33,492 nt of DNA from Oligosphaeraceae bacterium (GCA_012799725.1 JAAZKR010000024.1:1-33492); one strand, 5' to 3'. Positions 21,047-30,450 are shown, counted from the first letter of the stretch. Program-made: numbers and translations. The notes: generated from the sequence alone by a model not told the origin.

Positions 21047-21631
21047 ATGGTCAAACAATTACAGTTACCTTTAAGTGAAGAGCAGGTGCGTTCTTTACAG
21101 CTTGGTGATCAAGTGGAGCTTAGCGGACGTATCTATACTGCCAGAGATGCTGTGCACAAGCATTTAAGCGAGGCTAACCAAGAGCAGATAATGCAGGCGC
21201 CTGACTTAAGAAATGCCGTATTTTATCATTGCGGCCCGGTAATCATAGAAGAGCAGGGCGCTTGGAAAGTTACTGCTGCCGGGCCTACTACCTCCATGCG
21301 GGAAGAACCGTATATGGCCGGACTCATCGAAAAATTTTCACTCCGAGCAGTTATCGGCAAGGGTGGGATGGGAGCCAAAACGGCAGCGGCTTGCAAACGC
21401 TTTGGTTGTGTTTATCTGCACGCAGTAGGCGGAGCTGCTCAAGTATTGGCAGATGCAGTGAAAAATATACCAACGGTGCATTATCTCGAGGAATTCGGTT
21501 TCCCGGAGGCGTTGTGGTGCTTCGAAGTTGAACGTTTCCCTGCCGTAGTCAGTATGGATGCACAGGGCAACAGCTTGCATGAGCAAGTACTGCAAGCCTC
21601 GTTGCAGCAGAAAAAAGCCCTGTGTCCATAG
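21047..21631 (+). CDS. Fumarate hydratase C-terminal / L(+)-tartrate dehydratase beta-subunit family protein
   Basis: GDQVELSGRIYTARDAVHKHL, FYHCGPVI, AAGPTTSMREEPYMAGLIEKFSLRAVIGKGGMGAKTAAACKRFGCVYLHAVGGAA. Good RBS (AGAGGAG). Confidence 0.92.
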   Translation: MVKQLQLPLSEEQVRSLQLGDQVELSGRIYTARDAVHKHLSEANQEQIMQAPDLRNAVFYHCGPVIIEEQGAWKVTAAGPTTSMREEPYMAGLIEKFSLRAVIGKGGMGAKTAAACKRFGCVYLHAVGGAAQVLADAVKNIPTVHYLEEFGFPEALWCFEVERFPAVVSMDAQGNSLHEQVLQASLQQKKALCP

Positions 21632-21708
21632 TGGTTGTACCGGTTACTTCATTTCAGAACGGCACACCTGGAGCTCAGAGCTAGGCATAGGAGAGGGCAG
21701 CGCTCGTC

Positions 21709-22416
21709 TTACTGACTGCCAATATCTTTCAGTGAAGCGAAGTCGAATATAACTCTGGTTTTCCAGTCTTCGCCATCCAGGCGCATTTCCTTAACGAACC
21801 ATAGTCCGTTCTGATGTTTTTTTGCGCCTTTCATCTCCAGGCTGCGCCAGAGGGTGTGCCCATCTTCCTTGAACCATTTGGCCAATAGCGGGAAGCCATA
21901 TTCGGCGTCAAACCAGACCTCTACTTGGCTTTTATTGCCGGGATGCGCCAATCGCATAACTCTGCAAGTGCGTGAACGATTCTTTTGCGCAGGCAGTTCC
22001 TCGATAAAGTCCCAATATATAAACGAAAAGCTCAGGTCTTCGGGTTCCAGGCCAAAGTCGAACAGTCCGGGCTTAGTTTCCGGCTCCGGCAGGTTAAGCT
22101 TGCAGTTTACCGGCTCGCCTACCGGATGATGCTGCTCAAAACCATAGATGCTTTTGTCGTTTAGCGTTATCTGTGCATGTAAGGAACTGCTGCTGAAACT
22201 GACACGCAGACGCAATTCGCCGTTGAGGCGAGATTGCCCGGTACGCTGATGCGTGATGCGCCCAGTAATCTCACCCCAGACATCCTGGGCTAGGGGACGT
22301 CGTATCTCGGCCAAAAACTCCTCTGCGCTTAACTCATTAGCGGCCAGTGTACAAGGCAGGCTCAGGCACAAGGCCAGCAAGATAGCGCGCAAGATATTGG
22401 TTCCGGCAATTCTCAT
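21709..22416 (-). CDS. Outer membrane lipoprotein-sorting family protein
   Basis: Signal peptide MRIAGTNILRAILLALCLSLPCTLAA; LEPEDLSFSFIYWDFIEEL, SRTCRVMRLAHP, VEVWFDAEYGFPLLAKWF. Confidence 0.75.
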   Translation of the reverse strand: MRIAGTNILRAILLALCLSLPCTLAANELSAEEFLAEIRRPLAQDVWGEITGRITHQRTGQSRLNGELRLRVSFSSSSLHAQITLNDKSIYGFEQHHPVGEPVNCKLNLPEPETKPGLFDFGLEPEDLSFSFIYWDFIEELPAQKNRSRTCRVMRLAHPGNKSQVEVWFDAEYGFPLLAKWFKEDGHTLWRSLEMKGAKKHQNGLWFVKEMRLDGEDWKTRVIFDFASLKDIGSQ

Positions 22417-24449
22417 GGTTGCTCCTCTATGTCCTGCGGAAAGTATTCCATATCTGAAGTTATCAATATTTGGTCAAAGGCGATGCCGTCTTCACGGTTC
22501 AGTACTCTGATTTGGTGCTTGCCGGCTTCCAGCTCGTAGACTCTTGGCGATTCCAGCCAATGCCAAGTATGATATGTACCATCGTTGCCTATGGTGATGG
22601 AACGCGGTTCATCATCGATTTGCAGATTGACGGTATTGCCACAGGCCCCATCCCACCAAGTGCGCAGCCAAATCTTGCATCTTTGCGCCTTGGGCAGTTC
22701 GATCTCAAAGAGCGCGCCGCCATGTTCCATGGCCGGTTCTTTGCCTTCGGGGGGCACACCCTTGCCATCGGGAATGCGCAATGAGAGCTTGTCAGCAGCC
22801 TGCGAATCCTGATGCTTTTCAAAGGGCGGTGTGAATTCTTTCACTTGACTGGCATTGACAACCAGAAAGAAATCACTGTCATGGCTGACAAAGTTGCTTG
22901 CGACATGAGTTGCCGCTGCACGCCGTACCCCTGAGCTGCCACTAAGCGAAGCATTTTGCAGTGGGTCCGCAACCGCCTTGCGCATCAACAAGGGAAGCAG
23001 TAACAAACCTAGCAATATGCCGCCGATAATGATCCCTTTAGTGTCGAGTTCGTTTAGCTTGCAGCGAAGTTCTTTGCCATGAGGAATGATGGCCGAGCAT
23101 ACGACGGCTGTGAGTAGCCAGCAGAGACCGCCGATCATAGGGTTACTGATAAAAAAGCCGGCAAAGAGCACAAACAGGGCACTTGCTGCGCCTAATTGCT
23201 GAGAAGCGGGCGAGCTTTCTTGCTGATAATATTTGCACAGAGCCAGCGTCATAGCGCCCAGCATCGCCAGAGCCAGGAAAAAGGTAAGCGGGAAGCCCAC
23301 GGTGCTCGCCAATATCCCCCAGCCGGCTTGGGTGTCGCTGTCTATATCATTATAGCTGGGATTAGGTAGCTCGCCATAGCAGCGCCCTATGTTGGCCTGG
23401 TAGCGTCCTGCACCCACGCCACAGCAGGGGCGCAGTGAGGCCATGCGCAGAGCTGCCAGAAAATCCAAATGGCAGGTTTTCAATTCGCCGGCATAAGCCC
23501 CACTTTTGCAAGGTGTCAAAGTGCCCAATACGGTGTCACGCTGTGTGTTTTCTTGCCCCATGGTTAGTGAAAACAATACCAGCAGGATGGCTAGCAGATT
23601 CAATAAAAGTGCTCTTTTATGCAGGAACATGGAGGCAATTAGCAATGCGACCATGCAAAGTACCAGCATCATACCGTGTGGAATGAAACAAAGCAGCAGC
23701 ACGGTAGCTAACAGGACTAACAAGCAGCGCAAAAGCCCGGGATTGCGACCAAGCCATTGCGGCTGCAACCAGGTCAAAGAAACCGCAAAATAGAAACTCA
23801 GCGCCATGCGGCTGCGGAAAAATCCGGTCAATGCCTTGCCGAAACCAAGAGGCAGTGCCAGGACATCTGCCGGAGCTTGGATAGAACCATAGCCGTATAT
23901 ATTGGTCTGTGCTATGGCTAACAGCAAGTTGCTGAAAAGTCCCAAGCTGAAGAGCAGAGCCACTGCGAAGGGGGAACGACGCAAAAAATAGCTTAAAACA
24001 AGAAAACCGCAAAAATATCGCTGATAGAGCTTGGCCGTCTCAAATGCGCCATTCATGCCAGAAGCAGCGAAAAAATTCACCAATGGAAATAGCGCTAGCA
24101 AGAAAAATCCGGTTAGCGGATAAAAAATTTTCTCTTCTTTGCGCCAACTGCACCAAAGTACAGCCAAAAACGTCAAGGTCACAGTCAGGTCGGACAGAGC
24201 CAGCCTGCCATTGCTGAATGGCAGCTTGATTTGTGAAGACATGCTTAACAGCGTGATTGCAAATAGCGCCCATAACCAAAGCGGTAAAGGCAAAAACTCG
24301 GCTTGGGTGACGTCACCTTTGACATTCAACCAGGCTTGAACCCGGTTTGTCAACTTGCTGATAATTGATTCAGCAGCAGGCTGCGGATCGGATTGCAACG
24401 AATTTTCCGCGTCAGTAGCTGCCGGGTAAATATTATCTTCATTTGGCAT
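22413..24449 (-). CDS. O-antigen ligase/polymerase-like multi-TM protein with C-terminal carbohydrate-binding-like domain
   Basis: 678 aa, about a dozen hydrophobic segments; periplasmic-loop region CCGVGAGRYQANIGRCYGELPNPSYNDIDSDTQAGWGILASTVGFPLTFFLAL as in O-antigen ligase (Wzy_C-like) proteins; C-terminal soluble region WLRTWWDGACGNTVNLQIDDEPRSI...TYHTWHWLESPRVYELEAGKHQIRVLNREDGIAFDQILITSD. Confidence 0.75.
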   Translation of the reverse strand: MPNEDNIYPAATDAENSLQSDPQPAAESIISKLTNRVQAWLNVKGDVTQAEFLPLPLWLWALFAITLLSMSSQIKLPFSNGRLALSDLTVTLTFLAVLWCSWRKEEKIFYPLTGFFLLALFPLVNFFAASGMNGAFETAKLYQRYFCGFLVLSYFLRRSPFAVALLFSLGLFSNLLLAIAQTNIYGYGSIQAPADVLALPLGFGKALTGFFRSRMALSFYFAVSLTWLQPQWLGRNPGLLRCLLVLLATVLLLCFIPHGMMLVLCMVALLIASMFLHKRALLLNLLAILLVLFSLTMGQENTQRDTVLGTLTPCKSGAYAGELKTCHLDFLAALRMASLRPCCGVGAGRYQANIGRCYGELPNPSYNDIDSDTQAGWGILASTVGFPLTFFLALAMLGAMTLALCKYYQQESSPASQQLGAASALFVLFAGFFISNPMIGGLCWLLTAVVCSAIIPHGKELRCKLNELDTKGIIIGGILLGLLLLPLLMRKAVADPLQNASLSGSSGVRRAAATHVASNFVSHDSDFFLVVNASQVKEFTPPFEKHQDSQAADKLSLRIPDGKGVPPEGKEPAMEHGGALFEIELPKAQRCKIWLRTWWDGACGNTVNLQIDDEPRSITIGNDGTYHTWHWLESPRVYELEAGKHQIRVLNREDGIAFDQILITSDMEYFPQDIEEQP

Positions 24450-24694
24450 GATAAATTCCTCAAATTCAAAGCCGACTCAACCGGTGTTTTATTACAGCTT
24501 CTTGAAAGGCCCTCGCGTTGGAAATACTGTGATTGTTTGCCTTTCGGTGCGACAAATAACCCTAATATAAACGTATAGCGGCCGGATTTATTTAATCATA
24601 CTCAAAAGTTAAGCCCTAAAGATGAAAAATACAATGACATTTTACAGCCGTCCCATAGATTTCAGAGCGCGGTTCCCAAAAATAGCTAGCTGGC

Positions 24695-24763
24695 GTCCCA
24701 AAGTATTCAGGCAGCATTTTATCCGCAGGTTACACAGATGTGCGCAGATTTTCAGGACAAGGC
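24695..24763 (+). repeat. Dispersed intergenic repeat, copy 3
   Basis: GTCCCAAAGTATTCAGGCAGCATTTTATCCGCAGGTTACACAGATGTGCGCAGATTTTCAGGACAAGG. Confidence 0.75.
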
Positions 24764-24912
24764 TTCGAGTGGCGGCTCTATTTAAGAGGTTGCGCTGAAG
24801 ACCTTGACTTGGTCAACAGTTAGATGAAGAAAAAATAACGCTCGTTTTTTTGAACCTGAGCTTCAGTTGTCTGATCTTGCCTGCAGCCTCTATATCGAGC
24901 AGGGGAAAATCA

Positions 24913-25006
24913 AAAAATCGAAAATGGTTTTTTGAAAAAAGGGGTTTGCCCAAGCGTGAAATCCGGCCAAATATGCCGTTTTTTGCTGCCTATGGGATGA
25001 ATGTGA
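24913..25006 (+). repeat. 94-bp repeated element, copy A (inverted partner at 33333-33426)
   Basis: AAAAATCGAAAATGG...AAGCGTGAA...ATGCCGTTTTTT...TATGGGATGAATGTGA; gapless with the reverse complement of 33333-33426, about 74/94 identical by hand count. Confidence 0.85.
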
Positions 25007-25143
25007 TGACATTTTTGTCATTTGTCATGGCTGATGGGAAAATATGCTTGTTGCCCTTCAGATGTCAGGCTTGTTCAAAGAGGATGATGAAACGCTTATT
25101 GCCACACAACTATTTACCGGAAAGTGGATGATGAGGCAGTTAA

Positions 25144-27567
25144 CTACAGCTGACCCGTTTCAGTGGTGTCAACTTTTCGGTTTTCCAGGTCAGAAAAGAG
25201 TTGGCGGATATCTTTTATGGTTCCCCAGACAAACCAGACGGTTGTCACCAAACCGAGGAATATCGGGATAATGATTTGTACGATGAGGAAATAGTTCCCC
25301 CAAGCGGTTTGAGACCAGGGAGAGATGTATTTCGTATAAATGAAGACACCTAGGAAGATGATCAGGAATTTATAGATGATGACATAGGTAAACACAGAGT
25401 AAGCGATGATTTTGTCCCCTCTGGTATATTCCGAGTCGATGCCGAGCATGTTTTTCTGGATAAAAGTCCAGATGCGCCTGAAAATGCCAGGTTTGCCAGA
25501 AGTAATGTTTTCCGGAGCCGCAAGCGACGCGGGGCTTTCCTTCTCATCGGCATATTTGCCGCGGTGGAGCAATTTGTCAAGGTTATATGGCTTATAGGTT
25601 AGAAAAGATCCGATGGTATAGGTCAGGATGGAGATGAGCATGGCGAAGAAGAAAATCTCGTAGGAGTTAATGGGAAAGCGGACAGCATTCATTTCCCATT
25701 GGATATAGGGGTGGAAAGGCTTGCTGAGAGTTGTAAAGGCAGTGCCAACCTTATCGATCAATTGATGCTTTTCCAGCCAAGGATAAATCGTACTGGCCCA
25801 GCGGAACTGGCAAATCATTCCAAGCAGTGTGCTTCCGGAACCAAAAACGATGGCGCACCAGGCGCCGGTCAGGTTGCCGAAGCGGGTATAAAGCCCGCCG
25901 ACCATGATGGGACCCGCCGCACCCAGCCAGACGGCGCTCATGATAGTCGTGAACATGATGATGTAGTCCATCTGGGAAAAGAACATCGAGACAACGAAGA
26001 AGAAAACACCTACCAAAATTGTCCAGATGCGCAGGAGGAGGATGTGCTTTTCAGGCGTGGGACGGGTTTTGCAGTATGGGAGAACTATGTCCTGTACAAT
26101 ACTTCCGACTGCATTGAAGATACGTGTGTCATCTGTAGAGATGAGCAGCATGACTGCCAAGAGACAGAAGAGACCCTGCAAACCTATAGGGAACATATTC
26201 TTGAGGCAGACCGGCATCATCATCTGTTGGAATTTGGAGCGGTATTGCTGGAAGGCGCTGCGCCCAGAAGGAGTTTGCCCAAGTTCACTGTAGACGACAT
26301 CAAAATAATGCTTGTCCAGATTGTCACAAACAACAATAGAACCATCCTCGGGATTTTCGGTGACAATTGCGCCATCGGCTTTTCGTACCAGGATTTCCTG
26401 GTGTCTGATGGCTCCGTCCTGGTAGGTGTCGTTTGGAATTTGCGCAATGGGGCGGGCTGAATGCGTCAAACCAGGCGCAATATCTTGCATTTCGTCAATC
26501 TTCTGCTGAATAGTCTGGTGTTTGTCTTGGTCAATGAGTCCATCTCCGTGCAGTTCATCCATGATTTTTGTGGTCAATTCGCGCCGGATCTCATTATTGG
26601 AGCACTTGAATACATTGTTTCGGTTAGCGAAATTTCCGCTGGTCATGAATACATAGACCATAAGGGCGATGAGGAGAATGATCATATTTGCGAAAGTTGC
26701 CCGCCAAGCACCAAGGATGCCCGCCATTTTCTGTTCGTGAGGGGTGCGCCCAGAATTTGTGGTATCATTGCCGAACCAGGAAGCGCGGTTGATGACGCCG
26801 GAGGTCAGTTCGGCAGTAATCATGAAGATATTGAAGTCTCGGAATGCTCTGATCTGGTGCGGGTCTACGAAACTTTGCTGGGGGGCGCGGTTAATTAATA
26901 CAGGCAGCACATCGATGTCCCAGCTGAATTTCAGCAGAATGAATCCTGCGAGAATGATGAAGATGGGATAGGTAAGCAGTCCCTGGAAACAATCGGTAAT
27001 CAGAAGAGAGATGCGCCCGCTGGGCCAGATGAGCAGAATAGCCAGAGTCAGGCAGAGAACGACGACGATGCCATAGCATGGCAGAGAGATACCGAAGAAA
27101 GTGAAACGATGGGGAAGTCCGAGGTAGTAGATGAAGAATCTAGCCGCTATGGCTGGGCCGATGGCATTTGTGACTGATTCGGCGGTAGTGCTGATGACGG
27201 CAGTGACAACCCTGAAGAATTTGCTGCCATAGCGCAGCTCTATAAATTGTCCACGTGAAAGGCATCGGGTCTGACGCCAGCGGTAGTTGCAATATCCCGT
27301 CAAGCTCATGGCAATGCCTACAGGAATGCCAATGGAGTTCCAGAAGGCGACACCGAAACCGCATTGGTAGTTCTGCTCAGACAGCGCCACCAGGGTGATG
27401 ATGGACAATCCGCTGGCCAAATCAGCAACAGAAATGGCATAGCGTCCGGCTATGCGCCCCGCCGCCAGAAAATCGACAGCATCGTGGATATAGCGCTGAG
27501 TATAGAATGCAGCCCCTACAATGGCCAATAGCGGAACGATGAGAATTAACCAGTCTAATAGCGCCAT
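25144..27567 (-). CDS. Sodium:solute symporter family (SSS) transporter
   Basis: 807 aa polytopic membrane protein; VDFLAAGRIAGRYAISVADLASGLSIITLVALSEQNYQCGFG N-terminus typical of SSS; YGSKFFRVVTAVISTTAESVTNAIGPAIAARFFIYYLGLP; MLLISTDDTRIFNAVGSIVQDIVLP. Confidence 0.88.
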   Translation of the reverse strand: MALLDWLILIVPLLAIVGAAFYTQRYIHDAVDFLAAGRIAGRYAISVADLASGLSIITLVALSEQNYQCGFGVAFWNSIGIPVGIAMSLTGYCNYRWRQTRCLSRGQFIELRYGSKFFRVVTAVISTTAESVTNAIGPAIAARFFIYYLGLPHRFTFFGISLPCYGIVVVLCLTLAILLIWPSGRISLLITDCFQGLLTYPIFIILAGFILLKFSWDIDVLPVLINRAPQQSFVDPHQIRAFRDFNIFMITAELTSGVINRASWFGNDTTNSGRTPHEQKMAGILGAWRATFANMIILLIALMVYVFMTSGNFANRNNVFKCSNNEIRRELTTKIMDELHGDGLIDQDKHQTIQQKIDEMQDIAPGLTHSARPIAQIPNDTYQDGAIRHQEILVRKADGAIVTENPEDGSIVVCDNLDKHYFDVVYSELGQTPSGRSAFQQYRSKFQQMMMPVCLKNMFPIGLQGLFCLLAVMLLISTDDTRIFNAVGSIVQDIVLPYCKTRPTPEKHILLLRIWTILVGVFFFVVSMFFSQMDYIIMFTTIMSAVWLGAAGPIMVGGLYTRFGNLTGAWCAIVFGSGSTLLGMICQFRWASTIYPWLEKHQLIDKVGTAFTTLSKPFHPYIQWEMNAVRFPINSYEIFFFAMLISILTYTIGSFLTYKPYNLDKLLHRGKYADEKESPASLAAPENITSGKPGIFRRIWTFIQKNMLGIDSEYTRGDKIIAYSVFTYVIIYKFLIIFLGVFIYTKYISPWSQTAWGNYFLIVQIIIPIFLGLVTTVWFVWGTIKDIRQLFSDLENRKVDTTETGQL

Positions 27568-27571
27568 GAAA

Positions 27572-28402
27572 CTACCTCGTCATGAGTGAATGATAAACAT
27601 CGTCGCATTCAATATAGCGGAAAGAAAGTTCCGGAAAGTCTTCCGGAAGCAATTCTGCAAGCAGACGCATGCCGGAACGTTCGGAAGCGCAATGTCCCAG
27701 AACCAGGATTGCCTTTTTACTCCCCTGATAGGCCATTTCCCGCACCAGTTCGGCTTCGCCGTATTCACAGATTTCACCGGTAATGACAACATCGGTGTCA
27801 TCCTGATTCAAAATGTCGTAAATATGTCCTGGGGTTCCACAGGCAAATGCGAGATTTTGGACAGCGGCATCTATTGCACCGGCGATTCGAATATGAGGAG
27901 CAGGAAGCGACATCTTTATTATCGAGGCAATATCGCGGACTGTCATCGCTGCGTGCAGCTGAAAGCTTGTGATGCCCCAATAGGGCTTGCCGATAATTTT
28001 CCCCTTGAGCCCCAAAAAGCGAATTGTTCCCTCGCCAATCAGATCCAATGGCATGAAATGTGGATGGTCGTGATAACGAAAATAAGCAAGGCCGCTATCT
28101 TCTAAAAATTGTTTTTTTGCTAGATAGACGGTGTGAGTAGGTTTTTCCTGGTCATTGCCTAGCGCTGCCTCGTGGCCGACAAGCAATTCTGCTCCCCATT
28201 GCACGGCCTTATGCATCACTTCCAGGGTCGGGAACATCGTGATGGCGACTTTGTGGAGGATGCGGTTTTCATCCCCCGAATAGAGTTTATCTACTGTCCA
28301 GTCCCGAAGTATGTTCGCATTTCGAAAGGTATGCAGCTTGGCTAGGAAATCCTTGATGGTCATCATGACTGCACGCATTGAGATTATTTGTTTTTCTTCC
28401 AC
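27572..28402 (-). CDS. Nif3-like dinuclear metal centre protein
   Basis: AVQWGAELLVGHEAALG, GEGTIRFLGLKGKI, FACGTPGHIYDILNQDDTDVVITGEICEYGEAELVREMAYQGSKKAILVLGHCASERSGMRLLAELL match the NIF3 family layout (metal-binding His/Glu, C-terminal GHxxSE). The true start may be a downstream Met (28378, 28366 or 28363). Confidence 0.82.
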   Translation of the reverse strand: MEEKQIISMRAVMMTIKDFLAKLHTFRNANILRDWTVDKLYSGDENRILHKVAITMFPTLEVMHKAVQWGAELLVGHEAALGNDQEKPTHTVYLAKKQFLEDSGLAYFRYHDHPHFMPLDLIGEGTIRFLGLKGKIIGKPYWGITSFQLHAAMTVRDIASIIKMSLPAPHIRIAGAIDAAVQNLAFACGTPGHIYDILNQDDTDVVITGEICEYGEAELVREMAYQGSKKAILVLGHCASERSGMRLLAELLPEDFPELSFRYIECDDVYHSLMTR

Positions 28403-30450
28403 AGGACTGCTGTGCTGTGAGCCCCCAGAACGAGGCGTGCATCGGATACAGTGTTGCCATTGCTGACGTAAAGTAGTTGGAAGCCTTCCGAGATCAGCAA
28501 TTCCTGTTCGGTTTCAGTCTGGTTGAATACAAAGCGATAGCAGTCAGTCTCCGAAATGCGTTCTTGAATCCAGAAAGGAGATTCACTGATGGGGAGTCCT
28601 GCCGCAGAAAACGCCTGGCGGTATATTTCAGGAATGGCTTTCATGGTGCAGCGTTTGCCAATGGCCATAGAGACCGACCCGCCACAGGTGTAAACCACAC
28701 CTTTACCAACATGATTCAGTACGGCCGCAGTCTTGCCATCTTCCCACCGTGCAATGGCTTCGCCGCCGCAGACTTGAAGTTCTGTTTTGCAGAACACTGC
28801 TTCATCCTGCTGGCGATTGGCAAAAGTAAGCATGGCACTCCTGTCACTTTTTAGTGCCAGGCGGTGTTTTTCCTTGCAGCCAGTCAGACTTTCCAAGCCG
28901 TATGCAGGTCGCTTCAAGGTAACCCATGTACGCTCATCTCGACAGGCAAAGGGATATTCCACAAGCAGCGTGCCACCTTTTTCAACATAATCACGAAGCG
29001 CAGGAATGGCTTCCGGACGTACGAACTCCCAGCAACTCGCCACTACCAGCTGGTAATCGCTTAAATCCTGTTCTGGCGTCACAAAATCTACGGCATAGCC
29101 GCATTGACGCAGGATAAATGCACTTCCGGCTGTACTGAATTTATAGCTGTAGTTGCAGTTTTCCTGGATGTCCCAGATTCTGTCTAAGCGGCTGTTCATA
29201 TCCTGAATTCTCATCAGCAAATCTGTGGCGCAGTCAAAAAGAACAGCAACCTTACGCGGTGTTGGCGAGGTTTTTGCAAAGTCTGCACCCCAGGATTTCA
29301 GCAGGGAGGCGACTTTGTCGCAGCGTTCACTGCGAGGAGTGGCACTGCCGTCCATTTCACGCATGCCCCATCCGTTGGATTCTTCTCCGATGCGTTCGGA
29401 ACGGTACTGCCAGAAGGTCAATCCACGGCAACCGGAAGCCAGAGCCATCCAGAGAACTTGCTCAACATATTCCGGGTCGGCTTCTTCGTGCCAGCACGAA
29501 TAGTTGGTGTAGAATTCCTGGCACCAGTAATTGCTGTCAACCCTATACATCCAAGCACCTAATGCCAAAGGTTTATGGCGTTCCAGGATGTTTTTGGGCA
29601 GTAGTTCGACCGAGAATGAGCAGCCGTACCAGTCGACTTTCTGACAGTTCAGGAAATCATTGCTGGTATCGCAGGCGGGATCCTGGGTATAGCTACATTG
29701 CCCGACATGACACATTACAAATTTTCCCGGTGCGCCGCGGCGCAATCCCGCTGTAGAATACTCGATATGGCTTGCTACTGACTCGCTTGCCCATTGCCGC
29801 CAAAGATATAGTTCCGTATAATCTGAATGTGACTGGGGCGGGAAAATAGTATCAAAACTTGTCCAGGCCTTGCCGTAGGCCTTGTTGAGTTTTTCGACGG
29901 TGTCGAATTTCCCGCGGAGATAATCCCGGTAACTTCTGACGGAATGCTCGCACTGGCATTGTCCCAACGGACGGCTCCTTGGTTCATTCCAGGAATTGAA
30001 GAACCATAATGCAGGGTGATCTTTGAACTGTCGCGCCAGTTTCTCGGTAAACTTTTCCGCAGCCTTGGCAACAGCAGGATTGTCAAAACAGGGCCACCAT
30101 CCACCGACATAGAACGCGGCATGTGCAATCGGCGGAAGTGGATTGCCACCAAAGCCGATACGGCTACCGCCCAATTCGGTGAAAACCCAGTCCGGTGCAT
30201 TTTCCAGCTGAGGCTTGATGATCACACGCAGATGGTATTTATGCGCCATATCACACAGACGCTTGAGCTCTGAGAAATCATAAACACCGCGAATTCGCTC
30301 ATGGCATCGCCATTGCGGACGGAATTGAACATGGGTATATCCAGTGGCGGCAATTTCTTTCAAATCGCCTTCCCATTCAGATTCCAACGGAGTCGGCGCA
30401 CGGTGATATTGGGTGCCGAACGGGAAGAATTGCTGAAACTGATTTTCCAT
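28384..30450 (-). CDS. Glycoside hydrolase family 42-type beta-galactosidase, probably cytoplasmic
   Basis: 688 aa, no signal peptide; FGTQYHRAPTPLESEWEGDLKEIAATGYTHVQFRPQW, DHPALWFFNSWNEPRSRPLGQCQCEHSVRSYRDYLRGKFDTVEKLNKAYG (acid/base Glu in NEP), beta-galactosidase trimerisation-like region ALRDYVEKGGTLLVEYPFACRDERTWV. Confidence 0.88.
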   Translation of the reverse strand: MENQFQQFFPFGTQYHRAPTPLESEWEGDLKEIAATGYTHVQFRPQWRCHERIRGVYDFSELKRLCDMAHKYHLRVIIKPQLENAPDWVFTELGGSRIGFGGNPLPPIAHAAFYVGGWWPCFDNPAVAKAAEKFTEKLARQFKDHPALWFFNSWNEPRSRPLGQCQCEHSVRSYRDYLRGKFDTVEKLNKAYGKAWTSFDTIFPPQSHSDYTELYLWRQWASESVASHIEYSTAGLRRGAPGKFVMCHVGQCSYTQDPACDTSNDFLNCQKVDWYGCSFSVELLPKNILERHKPLALGAWMYRVDSNYWCQEFYTNYSCWHEEADPEYVEQVLWMALASGCRGLTFWQYRSERIGEESNGWGMREMDGSATPRSERCDKVASLLKSWGADFAKTSPTPRKVAVLFDCATDLLMRIQDMNSRLDRIWDIQENCNYSYKFSTAGSAFILRQCGYAVDFVTPEQDLSDYQLVVASCWEFVRPEAIPALRDYVEKGGTLLVEYPFACRDERTWVTLKRPAYGLESLTGCKEKHRLALKSDRSAMLTFANRQQDEAVFCKTELQVCGGEAIARWEDGKTAAVLNHVGKGVVYTCGGSVSMAIGKRCTMKAIPEIYRQAFSAAGLPISESPFWIQERISETDCYRFVFNQTETEQELLISEGFQLLYVSNGNTVSDARLVLGAHSTAVLWKKNK

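Noticed and set aside
20997-21074. 25-codon + strand ORF overlapping the start of the fumarase-beta-like gene
   Set aside because: No RBS or protein-like composition; probably chance, though it could be re-examined if the leader is shown to be transcribed.
25699-26460. 253-aa + strand ORF antisense to the SSS symporter
   Set aside because: Polar, composition typical of an antisense frame to a membrane protein; no domain recognised.
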